Assembly: GCF_030247605.1 (NCBI RefSeq)
Contig: NZ_JAOTSB010000002.1
Location: 1 to 64,000, forward strand
DNA length: 64,000 nt
Source of the DNA: Acidaminobacter sp.
GTDB lineage: Bacteria; Bacillota; Clostridia; Peptostreptococcales; Acidaminobacteraceae
Reading direction: 5' to 3'
Notes under the pieces: generated by a model
Seen by the model: the letters and a program-made list of their open reading frames with translations, nothing else
What the model was told of the DNA's origin: nothing
The model's database searches: none
Position numbers and translations under genes: made by a program
Shown: positions 26,952-35,841 of the stretch, in pieces
Position numbering within the stretch: the stretch's first letter is position 1
Layout: each line of letters begins with the position of its first letter

Positions 26952-27332
26952 CTATTCACCGGTTTTCTCCATGCTGTCAGCATCCAGTGGGCTTTCGGAG
27001 ACAAGTGCATCTTCTGATTCACTTGTTTCCGGTGCTCTGTTCAATTTCAGCATTTGAGTCGCAAAGCCCTGGTCTACAACACCTATCAGGGCGCGATTGG
27101 ATTTGCCAATCGCCTGCGAGAGCGTATCCTTGTCCAGCACATCCAATAGTTCAACATTAAATGAGGCTTTCCATTGATTTGCCCGATCCTTCGTGTTATC
27201 CGAAGCATCACCGGCTACGATGAGTAATTTCACTTTTCTTTTTTTCAGGGCTATATGCACTGTATCTTCACCGGCAACCAGTTTGCCAGCCTTCTGGGCA
27301 AATCCGAGAAGCGTTAGAAAGGCATTGTTCAT
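26952..27332 (-). CDS. L7Ae-family RNA-binding protein (YlxQ-like)
   Basis: This 126-residue protein belongs to the L7Ae/L30e/S12e kink-turn-binding superfamily: FLTLLGFAQKAGKLVAGED and KLLIVAGDASDNTK are family-typical. In Bacillus the orthologue at this position is YlxQ (RplGA). The core is about 100 residues; the last 25 are acidic and Ser-rich. Its start overlaps the rnpM stop by 4 nt (ATGA), so the two are coupled. It lies between rnpM and infB, the usual place. Confidence 0.93.
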   Translation of the reverse strand: MNNAFLTLLGFAQKAGKLVAGEDTVHIALKKRKVKLLIVAGDASDNTKDRANQWKASFNVELLDVLDKDTLSQAIGKSNRALIGVVDQGFATQMLKLNRAPETSESEDALVSESPLDADSMEKTGE

Positions 27333-27604
27333 TTTTTCAACTTCTCCTCAAGCTGCCGCTGAAGCTCTGCATAGACGGCTTTGTCTATTCTGGTGCCAAG
27401 GGATCTGCTGAGAGCGTCACGCTTCTCAGCTTTCTTGAGGCACTCGGGATCCGGGCACAAATAGGCGCCTCTTCCGTTTGCCTTGCCAACGAAGTCAATG
27501 AAGACCTGATCTTCATTGTTCTTGACGACGCGGATGAGTTCCTTTTTGGTTTTCTGTTCGCCACATCCAACGCAAGTGCGCATAGGGATTTTTTTGGGTT
27601 TCAC
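27329..27604 (-). CDS. rnpM: RNase P modulator RnpM (YlxR)
   Basis: Small basic protein of the YlxR family, reported in Bacillus subtilis to bind and modulate RNase P. The conserved segment is PMRTCVGCGEQKTKKELIRV, followed by GRGAYLCPDPECLKKA. The start is revised to a GTG (VKPKKIPMRT) preceded by GAGGGAGG at 10 nt, giving 91 residues. The longer frame from 27643 adds an unusual N-terminus and lacks a binding site. It is the third gene of the rimP-nusA-rnpM-ylxQ-infB operon. Confidence 0.93.
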   Translation of the reverse strand: MKPKKIPMRTCVGCGEQKTKKELIRVVKNNEDQVFIDFVGKANGRGAYLCPDPECLKKAEKRDALSRSLGTRIDKAVYAELQRQLEEKLKK

Positions 27605-27685
27605 GGACTTACGCCTCCCTCGTTTGAAACCACCGGCATCCATCTTCAGATTCGCCGACAGTTGTAAAGATGATGGTACTGCACA

Positions 27686-28753
27686 TTATGCTTCTGTCGT
27701 GTATGAGCCCGACTTGATTTTTTCATATTGGCTCGCACTTTTTATGTCAATTTTCCAATTTGTCAGCTTAGCTGCGAGTCGGGCGTTCTGGCCTTCCTTG
27801 CCAATAGCCAGGGAGAGCTGATAATCCGGTACAACTACGGTAGCGGATTTTTCGACCTCATGGACGACGACCAGATCTACTTTGGAAGGGCTGAGAGCGT
27901 TGGAGATGAAAACGGCAGGATCCTCGCTCCATTCAATGATATCAATTTTTTCTCCGCCGAGCTCATTGACGATATTCTGAACCCGGGTCCCTTTGGGTCC
28001 GACACAGGAGCCAACCGGATCCAGATCTTGATTTCTCGCGTAAACAGCGAGTTTTGTCCTCGAACCGGCTTCTCTAGAAATCGCTTTGATCTCGACTTCC
28101 CCACTGAAAATTTCAGGCACTTCCAGTTCAAACAGGCGCTTCACCAGACCCGGGTGCGTTCTGGACACCACAATCTGCGGTCCTTTGCTCGTCTTGTTGA
28201 CTTCGACGATAAAGGTTTTGATGCGGCCTCCCTGAGGATATTCCTCACCTGGGATCTGCTCGCTTGGCATCAACACAGCTTCGGTCTTTCCGAGGTTAAT
28301 GAAGATCGTCCCTTTGGAGATGCGCTGCACGGTTCCCGTTACAATTTCGCTTTCTCGATCTACAAACTCATCAAAGATGATGGAACGCTCCGCCTCGCGA
28401 ATCCGCTGTACGACGACCTGCTTAGCAGTCTGAGCAGCAATGCGTCCAAAATCCCGCGGCGTGACTTCCTCATCAATGATGTCGCCGAGCTCATAGTTCG
28501 GGTCTATTTTCCTCGCGTCTTCAAGGGCAATGTCGAATGAATCCTCATCCGGAACCTCAACGACCTCACATCTGGAATAGACGCGAACATCCCCCGTGTT
28601 TTCGTCAATCAGGACTTTAACGTTGTGGGAAGAACCAAAATTCTTTTTGTAAGCGGTGATGAGCGCAGCTTCTATGGTCTCAAGAAGCAAGGCCTTGGAA
28701 ATGCCTTTTTCCCGCTCCAGTTGCTCCAGCGCCTCGAGCAATTCGTGTTTCAC
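27686..28753 (-). CDS. nusA: Transcription termination/antitermination factor NusA
   Basis: NusA binds RNA polymerase and controls pausing and intrinsic termination. The 355 residues have the N-terminal polymerase-binding domain (about 1-125), an S1 domain (about 135-200), and KH1/KH2 domains with [20 protein letters not shown] and [16 protein letters not shown]. It lacks the C-terminal acidic repeats of E. coli NusA, as is normal in Firmicutes. GTG start directly abuts the rimP TAA stop; GGAGGAG lies 7 nt upstream. The leader of this operon carries a terminator-like hairpin. Confidence 0.98.
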   Translation of the reverse strand: MKHELLEALEQLEREKGISKALLLETIEAALITAYKKNFGSSHNVKVLIDENTGDVRVYSRCEVVEVPDEDSFDIALEDARKIDPNYELGDIIDEEVTPRDFGRIAAQTAKQVVVQRIREAERSIIFDEFVDRESEIVTGTVQRISKGTIFINLGKTEAVLMPSEQIPGEEYPQGGRIKTFIVEVNKTSKGPQIVVSRTHPGLVKRLFELEVPEIFSGEVEIKAISREAGSRTKLAVYARNQDLDPVGSCVGPKGTRVQNIVNELGGEKIDIIEWSEDPAVFISNALSPSKVDLVVVHEVEKSATVVVPDYQLSLAIGKEGQNARLAAKLTNWKIDIKSASQYEKIKSGSYTTEA

Positions 28754-29242
28754 TTATTCTCCTCCTATCTCATCCAGGTTGTCGAATTTACCGACCAGCC
28801 TGATGCTTGAAATCTTCTCTTTGGACAGTTCTACCATTTTAGCACCCATTTCGATGGTCAAGATGCCATCCGAATAAGCGCTCAAGGTACCTTTGATCAG
28901 CTTGAGCCCTTCCACTGAAGTGTAAAGCTTCGCCTGAACCGTTCTTCCTATATTTCGTTCAAAGTCCTCCGGACGCTTCAGCTCGCGCTCGACACCCGGT
29001 GACGTGACTTCCAGAAAATATTGTTCTTCGATAGGGTCAATCTGGTCGAGCTTGGCATTCAGTTTTCTGCTGACCTCACTGCAATCATCCAGGCTGACGC
29101 CTTCTTCCTTGTCTATGGTCAGTCTGAGATACCTGAAAGGTCCTTCCTTAACAAACTCGACATCAATCAGTTCAACCTCTGCCTCCGCACAAATGGGTTC
29201 TGCCACTTTGCGGACAACGTCGACGACTCTTTGTTTTTTCAA
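28754..29242 (-). CDS. rimP: Ribosome maturation factor RimP
   Basis: RimP assists 30S subunit maturation. Typical segments are ELIDVEFVKEGPFRYLRLTID and YFLEVTSPGVERELKRPEDFE. The start is placed at a TTG (LKKQRVVDVVRK) with GGAGG exactly 8 nt upstream, giving 162 residues, close to the family norm. The longest open frame starts 114 nt earlier and includes the operon's leader hairpins, so it is rejected. It is the first gene of the nusA operon. Confidence 0.95.
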   Translation of the reverse strand: MKKQRVVDVVRKVAEPICAEAEVELIDVEFVKEGPFRYLRLTIDKEEGVSLDDCSEVSRKLNAKLDQIDPIEEQYFLEVTSPGVERELKRPEDFERNIGRTVQAKLYTSVEGLKLIKGTLSAYSDGILTIEMGAKMVELSKEKISSIRLVGKFDNLDEIGGE

Positions 29243-29265
29243 TTTTAAGCGCCTCCTCGTGCCTT

Positions 29266-29296
29266 TAAAAAATTCCAAACGCTTGAAAAAAGCGTT
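29266..29296 (-). terminator. Terminator-like attenuator in the rimP-nusA leader
   Basis: Hairpin AACGCT-N7-AGCGTT (29278-29296) followed by TGGAATTTTTT, so the U tract is displaced by several bases. It lies between the promoter and the rimP ribosome binding site. A weak stem with an interrupted U tract is what is expected of a NusA-dependent terminator. Confidence 0.6.
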
Positions 29297-29313
29297 CTTT
29301 TGCCTAATAACGA

Positions 29314-29340
29314 CAAAGAGCGGGATTTCCCCACTCTTTG
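29314..29340 (-). promoter_or_regulatory. Upstream hairpin in the rimP-nusA leader
   Basis: CAAAGAGTGGG-GAAAT-CCCGCTCTTTG, an 11-bp stem with one G-U pair, near the predicted 5' end of the transcript. No T tract follows. It may protect the 5' end or influence folding of the attenuator. Confidence 0.55.
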
Positions 29341-29364
29341 CGCAACGTTTATTCATCCTTAAAG

Positions 29365-29393
29365 ATTATAGCACAATTCATACCGGGATGCAA
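29365..29393 (-). promoter_or_regulatory. Promoter of the rimP-nusA-infB operon
   Basis: Extended -10 TGCTATAAT (hexamer 29365-29370) with a weak TTGCAT (29388-29393) at 17 nt on the minus strand. It gives a leader of about 115 nt before rimP. Confidence 0.65.
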
Positions 29394-29448
29394 ATTTCTT
29401 TACACGTCTTCCCGCTGCTTTGGAAAGCCCCCAGAGGTTACGCACAGC

Positions 29449-32400
29449 CTAAAACAGCGACAGCTGATTGCGCTCCGGCATCTCCTGCAAAGCACCGTGC
29501 AGCACTAAGGCGTCCACCACGGTTTTTGAAGCTTTTGCCCTCGACTTCAGGTCTTCAATGGACAGATACTCCCCGTGAACGCGTTCCTCGACGATCTTCT
29601 GGGCAGCGCTGTCTCCGACGCCCTGAAGGGACTGCAGCGGCGGTCTGAGCATGCCGTTCTCTTCAATGAAGGCATTAGCCTGACTTCGGTATAAATCCAC
29701 CTTATGAAACTCAAATCCCCGGCTGTAATACTCGTCTACCAGCTCTAAAACGCCATAGAGATCCTGTTCCTTCTTCGTCAGGCTGTCCCAGTTGTCTTCC
29801 ATCCAGCGCTTCTTTTCTCTCACAGCCCGCTTGCCTTGGCAAATCAGCTGAGCGTCAAAGTCCTCCACCTTGCTGCTGTAATAGCTGGCATAAAACGCCA
29901 GCGGATAATGAACTTTGAAATAGGCGATCCTAAAAGACATGGTCACATAAGCTACAGCGTGGGCCTTTGGGAACATGTATTGAATCGTATTGCATGAATT
30001 GATATACCAGTTTGGTACGTCAAACTCCCGCATCAACGTTTCGTTTTCTTCAGTCAGGCCCTTTCCTTTTCTGACGCGCTCCATAATGTTAAACGCCTGC
30101 TTAGGCGGCAGCCCTTTTTGTATCAGGTAGTTCATGATGTCATCCCGGGTGGAGATGACATGCTTCAGATCCGCTGTGCCGTTTCGAACCAGCGTCTGAG
30201 CATTATTTACCCATACGTCTGTCCCGTGTGACAAGCCCGATATTCGAACCAGTTCCGCCAGTGTGGACGGCTGGGTATCGATCAGCATCTGTCTGACAAA
30301 CTTGGTACCAAATTCCGGGATGCCAAGACTTCCTGTTTCTGACTTATAATCCGGATCCACGATCCCCAGAGTTTCATTGCTGGTAAAAATTTTCAGGGTC
30401 GCAGGATCATCCAGAGGAATCTTCAAAACATCTATTTTTGTCATTTCTTCAAGCTGCTTGATCATGGTTGGCACGTCGTGACCCAGGATATCGAGCTTGA
30501 GAATCCGGCCGCTGATGGAATGATAGTCAAAGTGCGTTGTCACAACATCTGATTTTGTGTCATTTGCCGGATACTGAATGGGACAAAAGTCGTGAATGTT
30601 CTTGTAGGCGGGTACGACCATGATTCCCCCCGGATGCTGCCCCGTCGTTCTTTTAATGCCGGTGCAGCCACTGGCCAGCCGCTCGATCTCCCTGGAATTA
30701 ACTGTTTGGTTCTTTTCTTCAAAATATTTTTTAACGTATCCGAATGCGGTCTTATCCGCTATGGTGCCAATAGTGCCAGCCTTGTAAACATAGCCTTTGC
30801 CGAACAGCTCTTCTGTATATTTGTGGGCAGTCGCCTGGTAGACACCGGCAAAGTTGAGGTCTATATCCGGTTCCTTGTCACCTTCAAAACCAAGGAATGT
30901 CTCAAATGGGATATCATGGCCATCCTTGCCGAATTTCACGCCGCATACAGGACAATCTTTGTCCGGAAGGTCCGCACCGCTGATATCTCCTGCCATGGTC
31001 ATAAACTCAGAATACTTGCACTCTGGGCAAAGGTAATGAGGCGGCAGCGGGTTGACCTCAGTAATATCACACATGGTTGCTGCCAGAGATGAGCCTACGG
31101 AGCCCCGGCTGCCAACCAGATAACCGTCTTCCATGGATTTTTTGACCAGTTTGTGGGCAATGATGTACATGACGGCATATCCGTTTGAAATGATGGAATT
31201 CAGCTCCCGTTCAAGGCGCTTTTCCACCAGCTCCGGCAGCGGACTGCCATACATCCTGACGGCCTTGTCGACGCAGAGACGGCGCAGTTCTTCCTCGGAG
31301 CCCTCAATAATAGGCGGGAAAGTCTCGTCCGGAATAGGCAGCAGGGATTCAACCTGGTCCGCGATTTTGTTTGTTGCTTCAACGACAACCTGGTAAGCGG
31401 TATCCTTCCCCAAATAGTCAAATTCCTGGAGCATCTCAGCCGTCGTCCTGAAAAACAGCGGCGGTTGATTTTCAGCGTCACCGTAACCTTGCCCCGCCAT
31501 GAGGATCCGGCGATAAACCTCATCCTCCGGATCCAGAAAATGGACATCACAAGTTGCGGCAACTATCTTTCCAAGCCGCGCGCCCAAATCGACGATCTTA
31601 TTATTGATCGTCTTCAGGGCCTCCTGGTTTTGCACAAGTCCTTTTTCAATCATAAACTGATTGTTGCCCAGAGGCTGGATTTCTAGAAAGTCATAAAAGC
31701 GAGCGATTTTTTCAACATCTTCTTCGCTTCGATTCTCCACCAGCGCCTTGAACAGCTCCCCGCTTTCACAGGCTGAGCCCAGAATCAGGTTCTCCCTTCG
31801 ATCCTCCAGGAGACTTCTCGGAATACGCGGCTTTTTGTAGAAGGTCTTCATATGGGAATGGGTCACCAATTCATAGAGAGACTTAAGACCCTGAAGATTC
31901 TTGACTAGAATAATAATATGGTGGGAGTCCATCATAGTGTGACTCATGGTTTCTGATGCGAACCGGGTCAGCCCGTTAAGATCTGTGACGCCCTCCTCAC
32001 GCAGGCGCGCCGCCAGCTTGATAAAGATCTCCGCAGTGGCCGCTGCGTCATCCAGTGCTCTATGGTGGTTTTCAAGCTTGACGCCGAGATGTTTGGCAAC
32101 CATGTTGAGCCTGTGACGCTTAAGGTCTTTTAACAACAATCGGCTAAGTCCAAGGGTATCTACAGAAGTCATATCATAGGGGTATCCGTGGTGACTGCAG
32201 GCTTCCCGTACAAATCCCGTATCAAACCCCGCGTTGTGGGCGACCAGAACGGCCCCCCGTGCAAATTCCAGGAATCGCGGCAAAATTTCCTCGATTCCTG
32301 GCTGCCCGGTCAAATGCTCATCTTCAATGCCCGTGAGCTCTTTGATTTTCTCACTGAGGGGCTCGTGGGGATCGATCAGCGCCGTAAAGGTCTCCGCAAC

Positions 32401-33729
32401 TTGTCCGCCCTCAATCCGGACCGCGGCAATTTCGATAATCTTGTCATGCTTTGGATTCAGTCCAGTGGTTTCAATGTCAAACACCACAAAATCCGCGTCC
32501 AGAGTCTGCCCCTTTGAGGACCTGACAATTTTGACCTCGTCATCAATCAGATACCCTTCCATGCCGTAAAGGATCTTGATATCCTTGCCCCTGGCTGTTT
32601 CCATGGCCTCAGGAAACGCCTGCAGAACGCCGTGATCCGTAACTGCTATGGCCTTGTGTCCCCAGTCCATAGCCCGCTTAATCAGCGTCTTTACCGATGC
32701 GATGCCGTCCATGTCACTCATATTGGTATGGCAGTGCAGCTCAACACGCTTGACAGGCGCCTCGTCCCTTCGCCTCAGCGGCGCTTCGCCGGTGTTTATA
32801 TTGTTGAGATACAGCGCCATTTCCTTATCAAAAGTGTCGTATCTCAGCGTGCCCTCAAATTTGTACCAGCCGCCCACCTTGAGCTTCTCGAGCAGGGTCT
32901 GGGCTTCTTTGGCACTCTTGAGAAAGAGTTTGGCCCCCAGAGAGCTGGTGCGGTCCGTCATTGAAAGGGTCAAAAGAGCTTTTCCGGTTTTAAGCTCCCG
33001 CGTTTGCAGGGACAGCACTTCCGCTTCAACGGCATAAGTGCCTTCCTCTTCAGCCAGCTCAACCAAAGGCGTCAGCGGCCGCTTGATTTTGAACCGGTAC
33101 AGTACGCTATCATCCTGTGGCTCAGTCGTTTTCCACTGATTTTTTGCCGATGGTTTCGGTGCAGACTTAGGCACATTCACCGGCACCGTTGCCATGAAAG
33201 ACTTCAGATCTGTTTCTTTCTTCGTGTCCAGCGCATCTGAGGCTACCCTGCAGCCTTCGACGTCATAAATGGGCGTCAGCTTAAAATCCACACCAAAATG
33301 TGTCATAAAGTTATTTTCCAATAAATCAAGAATTTTTCGGCTGCTTAAATGCTCAGAAGTCACCTGATCCGGAATGTGAAGACAATATTGGATTTCATTC
33401 TGTCTCACAAAAGCTTCTTTTTTGAGAAAGGCTGCTGCAGAGGGTGCCTGCTGCTTCAGCCAATAAATAGCCCAGTGAAGTCTTTCACTCGACTGCGAGG
33501 CTTCATCCTCCGAAGATGCCGGTGCTTCAACACTGCAGACCCAGTCCAGTCCGCAGACGTCCGGCAGCTCCAGCTTCACGCGCGACAAAAACGCCTCAAG
33601 TTTTTCAGGCTCCGGAAAATAACCCGCAGACAGCTGAAGCTTTAAGGTCTCAGGTTTCTTGATCAGGATTGCCCTTTCCAGACGGAGAGTATCATCAAAT
33701 TGTTCTTTAAGCCAGTTCTGAATGGACAT
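29449..33729 (-). CDS. polC: DNA polymerase III alpha subunit, PolC type
   Basis: PolC is the replicative polymerase of low-GC Gram-positive bacteria, with built-in proofreading. At 1426 residues it is full length. In order: N-terminal domains, an OB-fold (about 225-320), PHP domain beginning VELHCHTNMSDMDG, the inserted DEDD exonuclease with VVFDIETTGLNP (about 420) and HNAGFDTGF, the zinc-binding CPECKYSEF and DCPVCGVKF segments, and the catalytic palm with PDIDLNFAG. The start has AAGGAAG upstream. It follows ispG by 31 nt and shares the dxr-rseP-ispG-polC transcript, a common Firmicute arrangement. Confidence 0.99.
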   Translation of the reverse strand: MSIQNWLKEQFDDTLRLERAILIKKPETLKLQLSAGYFPEPEKLEAFLSRVKLELPDVCGLDWVCSVEAPASSEDEASQSSERLHWAIYWLKQQAPSAAAFLKKEAFVRQNEIQYCLHIPDQVTSEHLSSRKILDLLENNFMTHFGVDFKLTPIYDVEGCRVASDALDTKKETDLKSFMATVPVNVPKSAPKPSAKNQWKTTEPQDDSVLYRFKIKRPLTPLVELAEEEGTYAVEAEVLSLQTRELKTGKALLTLSMTDRTSSLGAKLFLKSAKEAQTLLEKLKVGGWYKFEGTLRYDTFDKEMALYLNNINTGEAPLRRRDEAPVKRVELHCHTNMSDMDGIASVKTLIKRAMDWGHKAIAVTDHGVLQAFPEAMETARGKDIKILYGMEGYLIDDEVKIVRSSKGQTLDADFVVFDIETTGLNPKHDKIIEIAAVRIEGGQVAETFTALIDPHEPLSEKIKELTGIEDEHLTGQPGIEEILPRFLEFARGAVLVAHNAGFDTGFVREACSHHGYPYDMTSVDTLGLSRLLLKDLKRHRLNMVAKHLGVKLENHHRALDDAAATAEIFIKLAARLREEGVTDLNGLTRFASETMSHTMMDSHHIIILVKNLQGLKSLYELVTHSHMKTFYKKPRIPRSLLEDRRENLILGSACESGELFKALVENRSEEDVEKIARFYDFLEIQPLGNNQFMIEKGLVQNQEALKTINNKIVDLGARLGKIVAATCDVHFLDPEDEVYRRILMAGQGYGDAENQPPLFFRTTAEMLQEFDYLGKDTAYQVVVEATNKIADQVESLLPIPDETFPPIIEGSEEELRRLCVDKAVRMYGSPLPELVEKRLERELNSIISNGYAVMYIIAHKLVKKSMEDGYLVGSRGSVGSSLAATMCDITEVNPLPPHYLCPECKYSEFMTMAGDISGADLPDKDCPVCGVKFGKDGHDIPFETFLGFEGDKEPDIDLNFAGVYQATAHKYTEELFGKGYVYKAGTIGTIADKTAFGYVKKYFEEKNQTVNSREIERLASGCTGIKRTTGQHPGGIMVVPAYKNIHDFCPIQYPANDTKSDVVTTHFDYHSISGRILKLDILGHDVPTMIKQLEEMTKIDVLKIPLDDPATLKIFTSNETLGIVDPDYKSETGSLGIPEFGTKFVRQMLIDTQPSTLAELVRISGLSHGTDVWVNNAQTLVRNGTADLKHVISTRDDIMNYLIQKGLPPKQAFNIMERVRKGKGLTEENETLMREFDVPNWYINSCNTIQYMFPKAHAVAYVTMSFRIAYFKVHYPLAFYASYYSSKVEDFDAQLICQGKRAVREKKRWMEDNWDSLTKKEQDLYGVLELVDEYYSRGFEFHKVDLYRSQANAFIEENGMLRPPLQSLQGVGDSAAQKIVEERVHGEYLSIEDLKSRAKASKTVVDALVLHGALQEMPERNQLSLF

Positions 33730-33760
33730 GATGTTCTTCCTTTGCTAAGACTGCTTATTT

Positions 33761-34807
33761 TTACAGCTTCATTATTTCCTCGAGAAGGACCTCAACAAGA
33801 TCTTCTTCCCGAGCTTTTTTTAGAATCACGCCTTTTTTAAAAATCAGCGCTTCACCTTTCCCTCCGGCAATACCCAGATCTGCTTCACGGGCTTCTCCCG
33901 GACCATTGACCGCACAGCCCATAATGGCCAGCGTTATGTCTTTGTCAAGACCTTCCACCCGGCGTTCAACCTCATCTGCAATCTTTTCAAGGTCAATCTG
34001 GCAACGGCCGCAGGTCGGACAGGAAATCAGGCGAATACCGCCTTTTCTGAGTCCAAGGGCACTTAGAATTTCTTTGCCGACTCGAATTTCATTGAGCGGG
34101 TCTCCGGTCAATGACACTCTAAGTGTGTCTCCCATGCCTTCGAGCAAAAGATGCCCAATGGCTATGGAGGAACGAATACTGCCTTTAAAAACGGTGCCGG
34201 ATTCCGTCAAGCCTATGTGAAACGGCGCGTCAGTATAGGCGCATAGTTGTTTATAGGCTTGAATCGTCGTCTGAATATCAGAGGATTTCAAGGCGACAAT
34301 AACATTCTCAAACTGGAGCGTCTCCAAGATTTCAAGATGCCGTCTGGCGCTTTCGACAATAGCTTCAGGTGTAACCCCGCCGTACTTTTCGAGCAGTTCT
34401 TTTTCAAGGGAACCGCCGTTAACCCCTATCCTGATTGGAACTTGACGTTCCTTTGCAAGGGCAACGACTTCCTTGACGCGTTCAAGACTTCCAATATTGC
34501 CTGGATTCAGACGTATTTTAGCCGCGCCTGCTTCAATGGATTTCAGCGCAAGCCGGTGATCAAAATGAATGTCCGCGACGACGGGGATGGAACTCCTCCT
34601 GATAATTTCAGGCAGTTTGTCCGCAGCCTCAAAGTCGGGCACCGCCAACCGGACAATGTCGCAGCCTGCAGAAGCGAGAGCCTGTATTTGTGCGACCGTA
34701 GCGTCAGGATCCCTGGTATCCGTGGTCGTCATGGATTGAATGCTGACCGGATGATCTGATCCTATTCCAACGTTGCCTACAAAAACCTGTCGAGTTGATC
34801 TTCTCAT
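33761..34807 (-). CDS. ispG: (E)-4-hydroxy-3-methylbut-2-enyl-diphosphate synthase
   Basis: IspG is the sixth enzyme of the non-mevalonate (MEP) isoprenoid pathway. It reduces methylerythritol cyclodiphosphate using a 4Fe-4S cluster. The 348-residue protein has a TIM barrel and the cluster-binding cysteines in ISCPTCGRCQ and MGCAVNGPGEA. The N-terminus, GSDHPVSIQSMTTTDTRD, is family-typical. GAGGTG lies 6 nt before the ATG. With dxr in the same operon it shows that isoprenoids, and so undecaprenyl phosphate via UppS, come from the MEP route. Confidence 0.98.
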   Translation of the reverse strand: MRRSTRQVFVGNVGIGSDHPVSIQSMTTTDTRDPDATVAQIQALASAGCDIVRLAVPDFEAADKLPEIIRRSSIPVVADIHFDHRLALKSIEAGAAKIRLNPGNIGSLERVKEVVALAKERQVPIRIGVNGGSLEKELLEKYGGVTPEAIVESARRHLEILETLQFENVIVALKSSDIQTTIQAYKQLCAYTDAPFHIGLTESGTVFKGSIRSSIAIGHLLLEGMGDTLRVSLTGDPLNEIRVGKEILSALGLRKGGIRLISCPTCGRCQIDLEKIADEVERRVEGLDKDITLAIMGCAVNGPGEAREADLGIAGGKGEALIFKKGVILKKAREEDLVEVLLEEIMKL

Positions 34808-34839
34808 GAATTCACCTCATTTTGAATGGACATTAACGC

Positions 34840-35841
34840 CTACTGAAACAGTCTGAGAATGTCCTTGTAGAGTACAAACAACATCAGCGCCATTAAAAGC
34901 GCAAAACCTGCAAGATGGACCAGGCCTTCCTTTTCCTTGTCAATTTTTCTGCGCAGGATCAGCTCTGCCAAGACGAAGAAGATTCTGCCGCCATCAAGGG
35001 CAGGCAGCGGAAGGAGATTGAAAATTCCAAGGTTGATCGAAAAAAGCCCCGTCAGCGCCAGCAGATTGTAAATGCCGCCTCTGGCCGCTTCGCCGACCAT
35101 GCTGGCCATGCCGACCGGTCCAACAATTTCGACACCTTCTTGCCCGCCTGCCGGAAGTGACGCCAGGAAGCTGATGACCTCCGTACTCATAACCCATGTC
35201 TGGCGAGCTGCCAGAAAGACAGCGCGAGGGGCGTCGCGTTCCGTCAGCGGACGAATGCCTACAATATAACGCGTATCATCCGCATCACGAACCGCTTCCA
35301 GCTGTATGTCGAGCTGCTGCCCATCCCGTTCAATGACTATATTAAGTGATGGCTGAACAGCAATCTGTGCGGTCACATCATTCCAGGTCGGGGTCGGGAC
35401 GTCATTGATCTCAAGGATGCGGTCGCCCGGCATCAGCTCACCGGACAATGCTGCCGGCATGTCAGGAATCAGTTCGCCTACTGCATTAACAGGGAACCCT
35501 ATCCCCCACATTACAATGGTGAAGACGAGCACTGCCAGAATAAAATTCATCAGCGGACCTGAAAACAGTACCGTGAGTCTTTTCCAAGCCGGTGCATTCA
35601 GGAAACTTCTCGGATCGTCCGAGAGGGTATCCTCACCCTCCATTTTAACAAAGCCACCAAGGGGAAAGGCGCGGATCCCATATTCCGTTTCTCCAAATTT
35701 TCTGGAGACCAGCTTGGGGCCAAAGCCCAAGGCAAACTCAAGAACTTTTATTTTATGAAGCTTAGCTACAGCAAAATGTCCGAGCTCATGAAAGAACACG
35801 ATCACGCCAAAAACGACAATATAGCTGATAAAGGTGATCAA
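34840..35841 (-). CDS. rseP: RIP metalloprotease RseP/RasP (site-2 protease)
   Basis: This intramembrane zinc protease cuts anti-sigma factors and remnant signal peptides within the membrane. The zinc motif HELGH is in VFFHELGHFAVAKL, inside the first membrane segment. A single PDZ domain covers about residues 115-190 with MPGDRILEINDV. The third ligand motif is NLLPLPALDGGR. The 333-residue size is at the short end for the family. The start is TTG, overlapping the dxr stop as TTGA, with GGGAG 7 nt upstream. Confidence 0.97.
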   Translation of the reverse strand: MITFISYIVVFGVIVFFHELGHFAVAKLHKIKVLEFALGFGPKLVSRKFGETEYGIRAFPLGGFVKMEGEDTLSDDPRSFLNAPAWKRLTVLFSGPLMNFILAVLVFTIVMWGIGFPVNAVGELIPDMPAALSGELMPGDRILEINDVPTPTWNDVTAQIAVQPSLNIVIERDGQQLDIQLEAVRDADDTRYIVGIRPLTERDAPRAVFLAARQTWVMSTEVISFLASLPAGGQEGVEIVGPVGMASMVGEAARGGIYNLLALTGLFSINLGIFNLLPLPALDGGRIFFVLAELILRRKIDKEKEGLVHLAGFALLMALMLFVLYKDILRLFQ

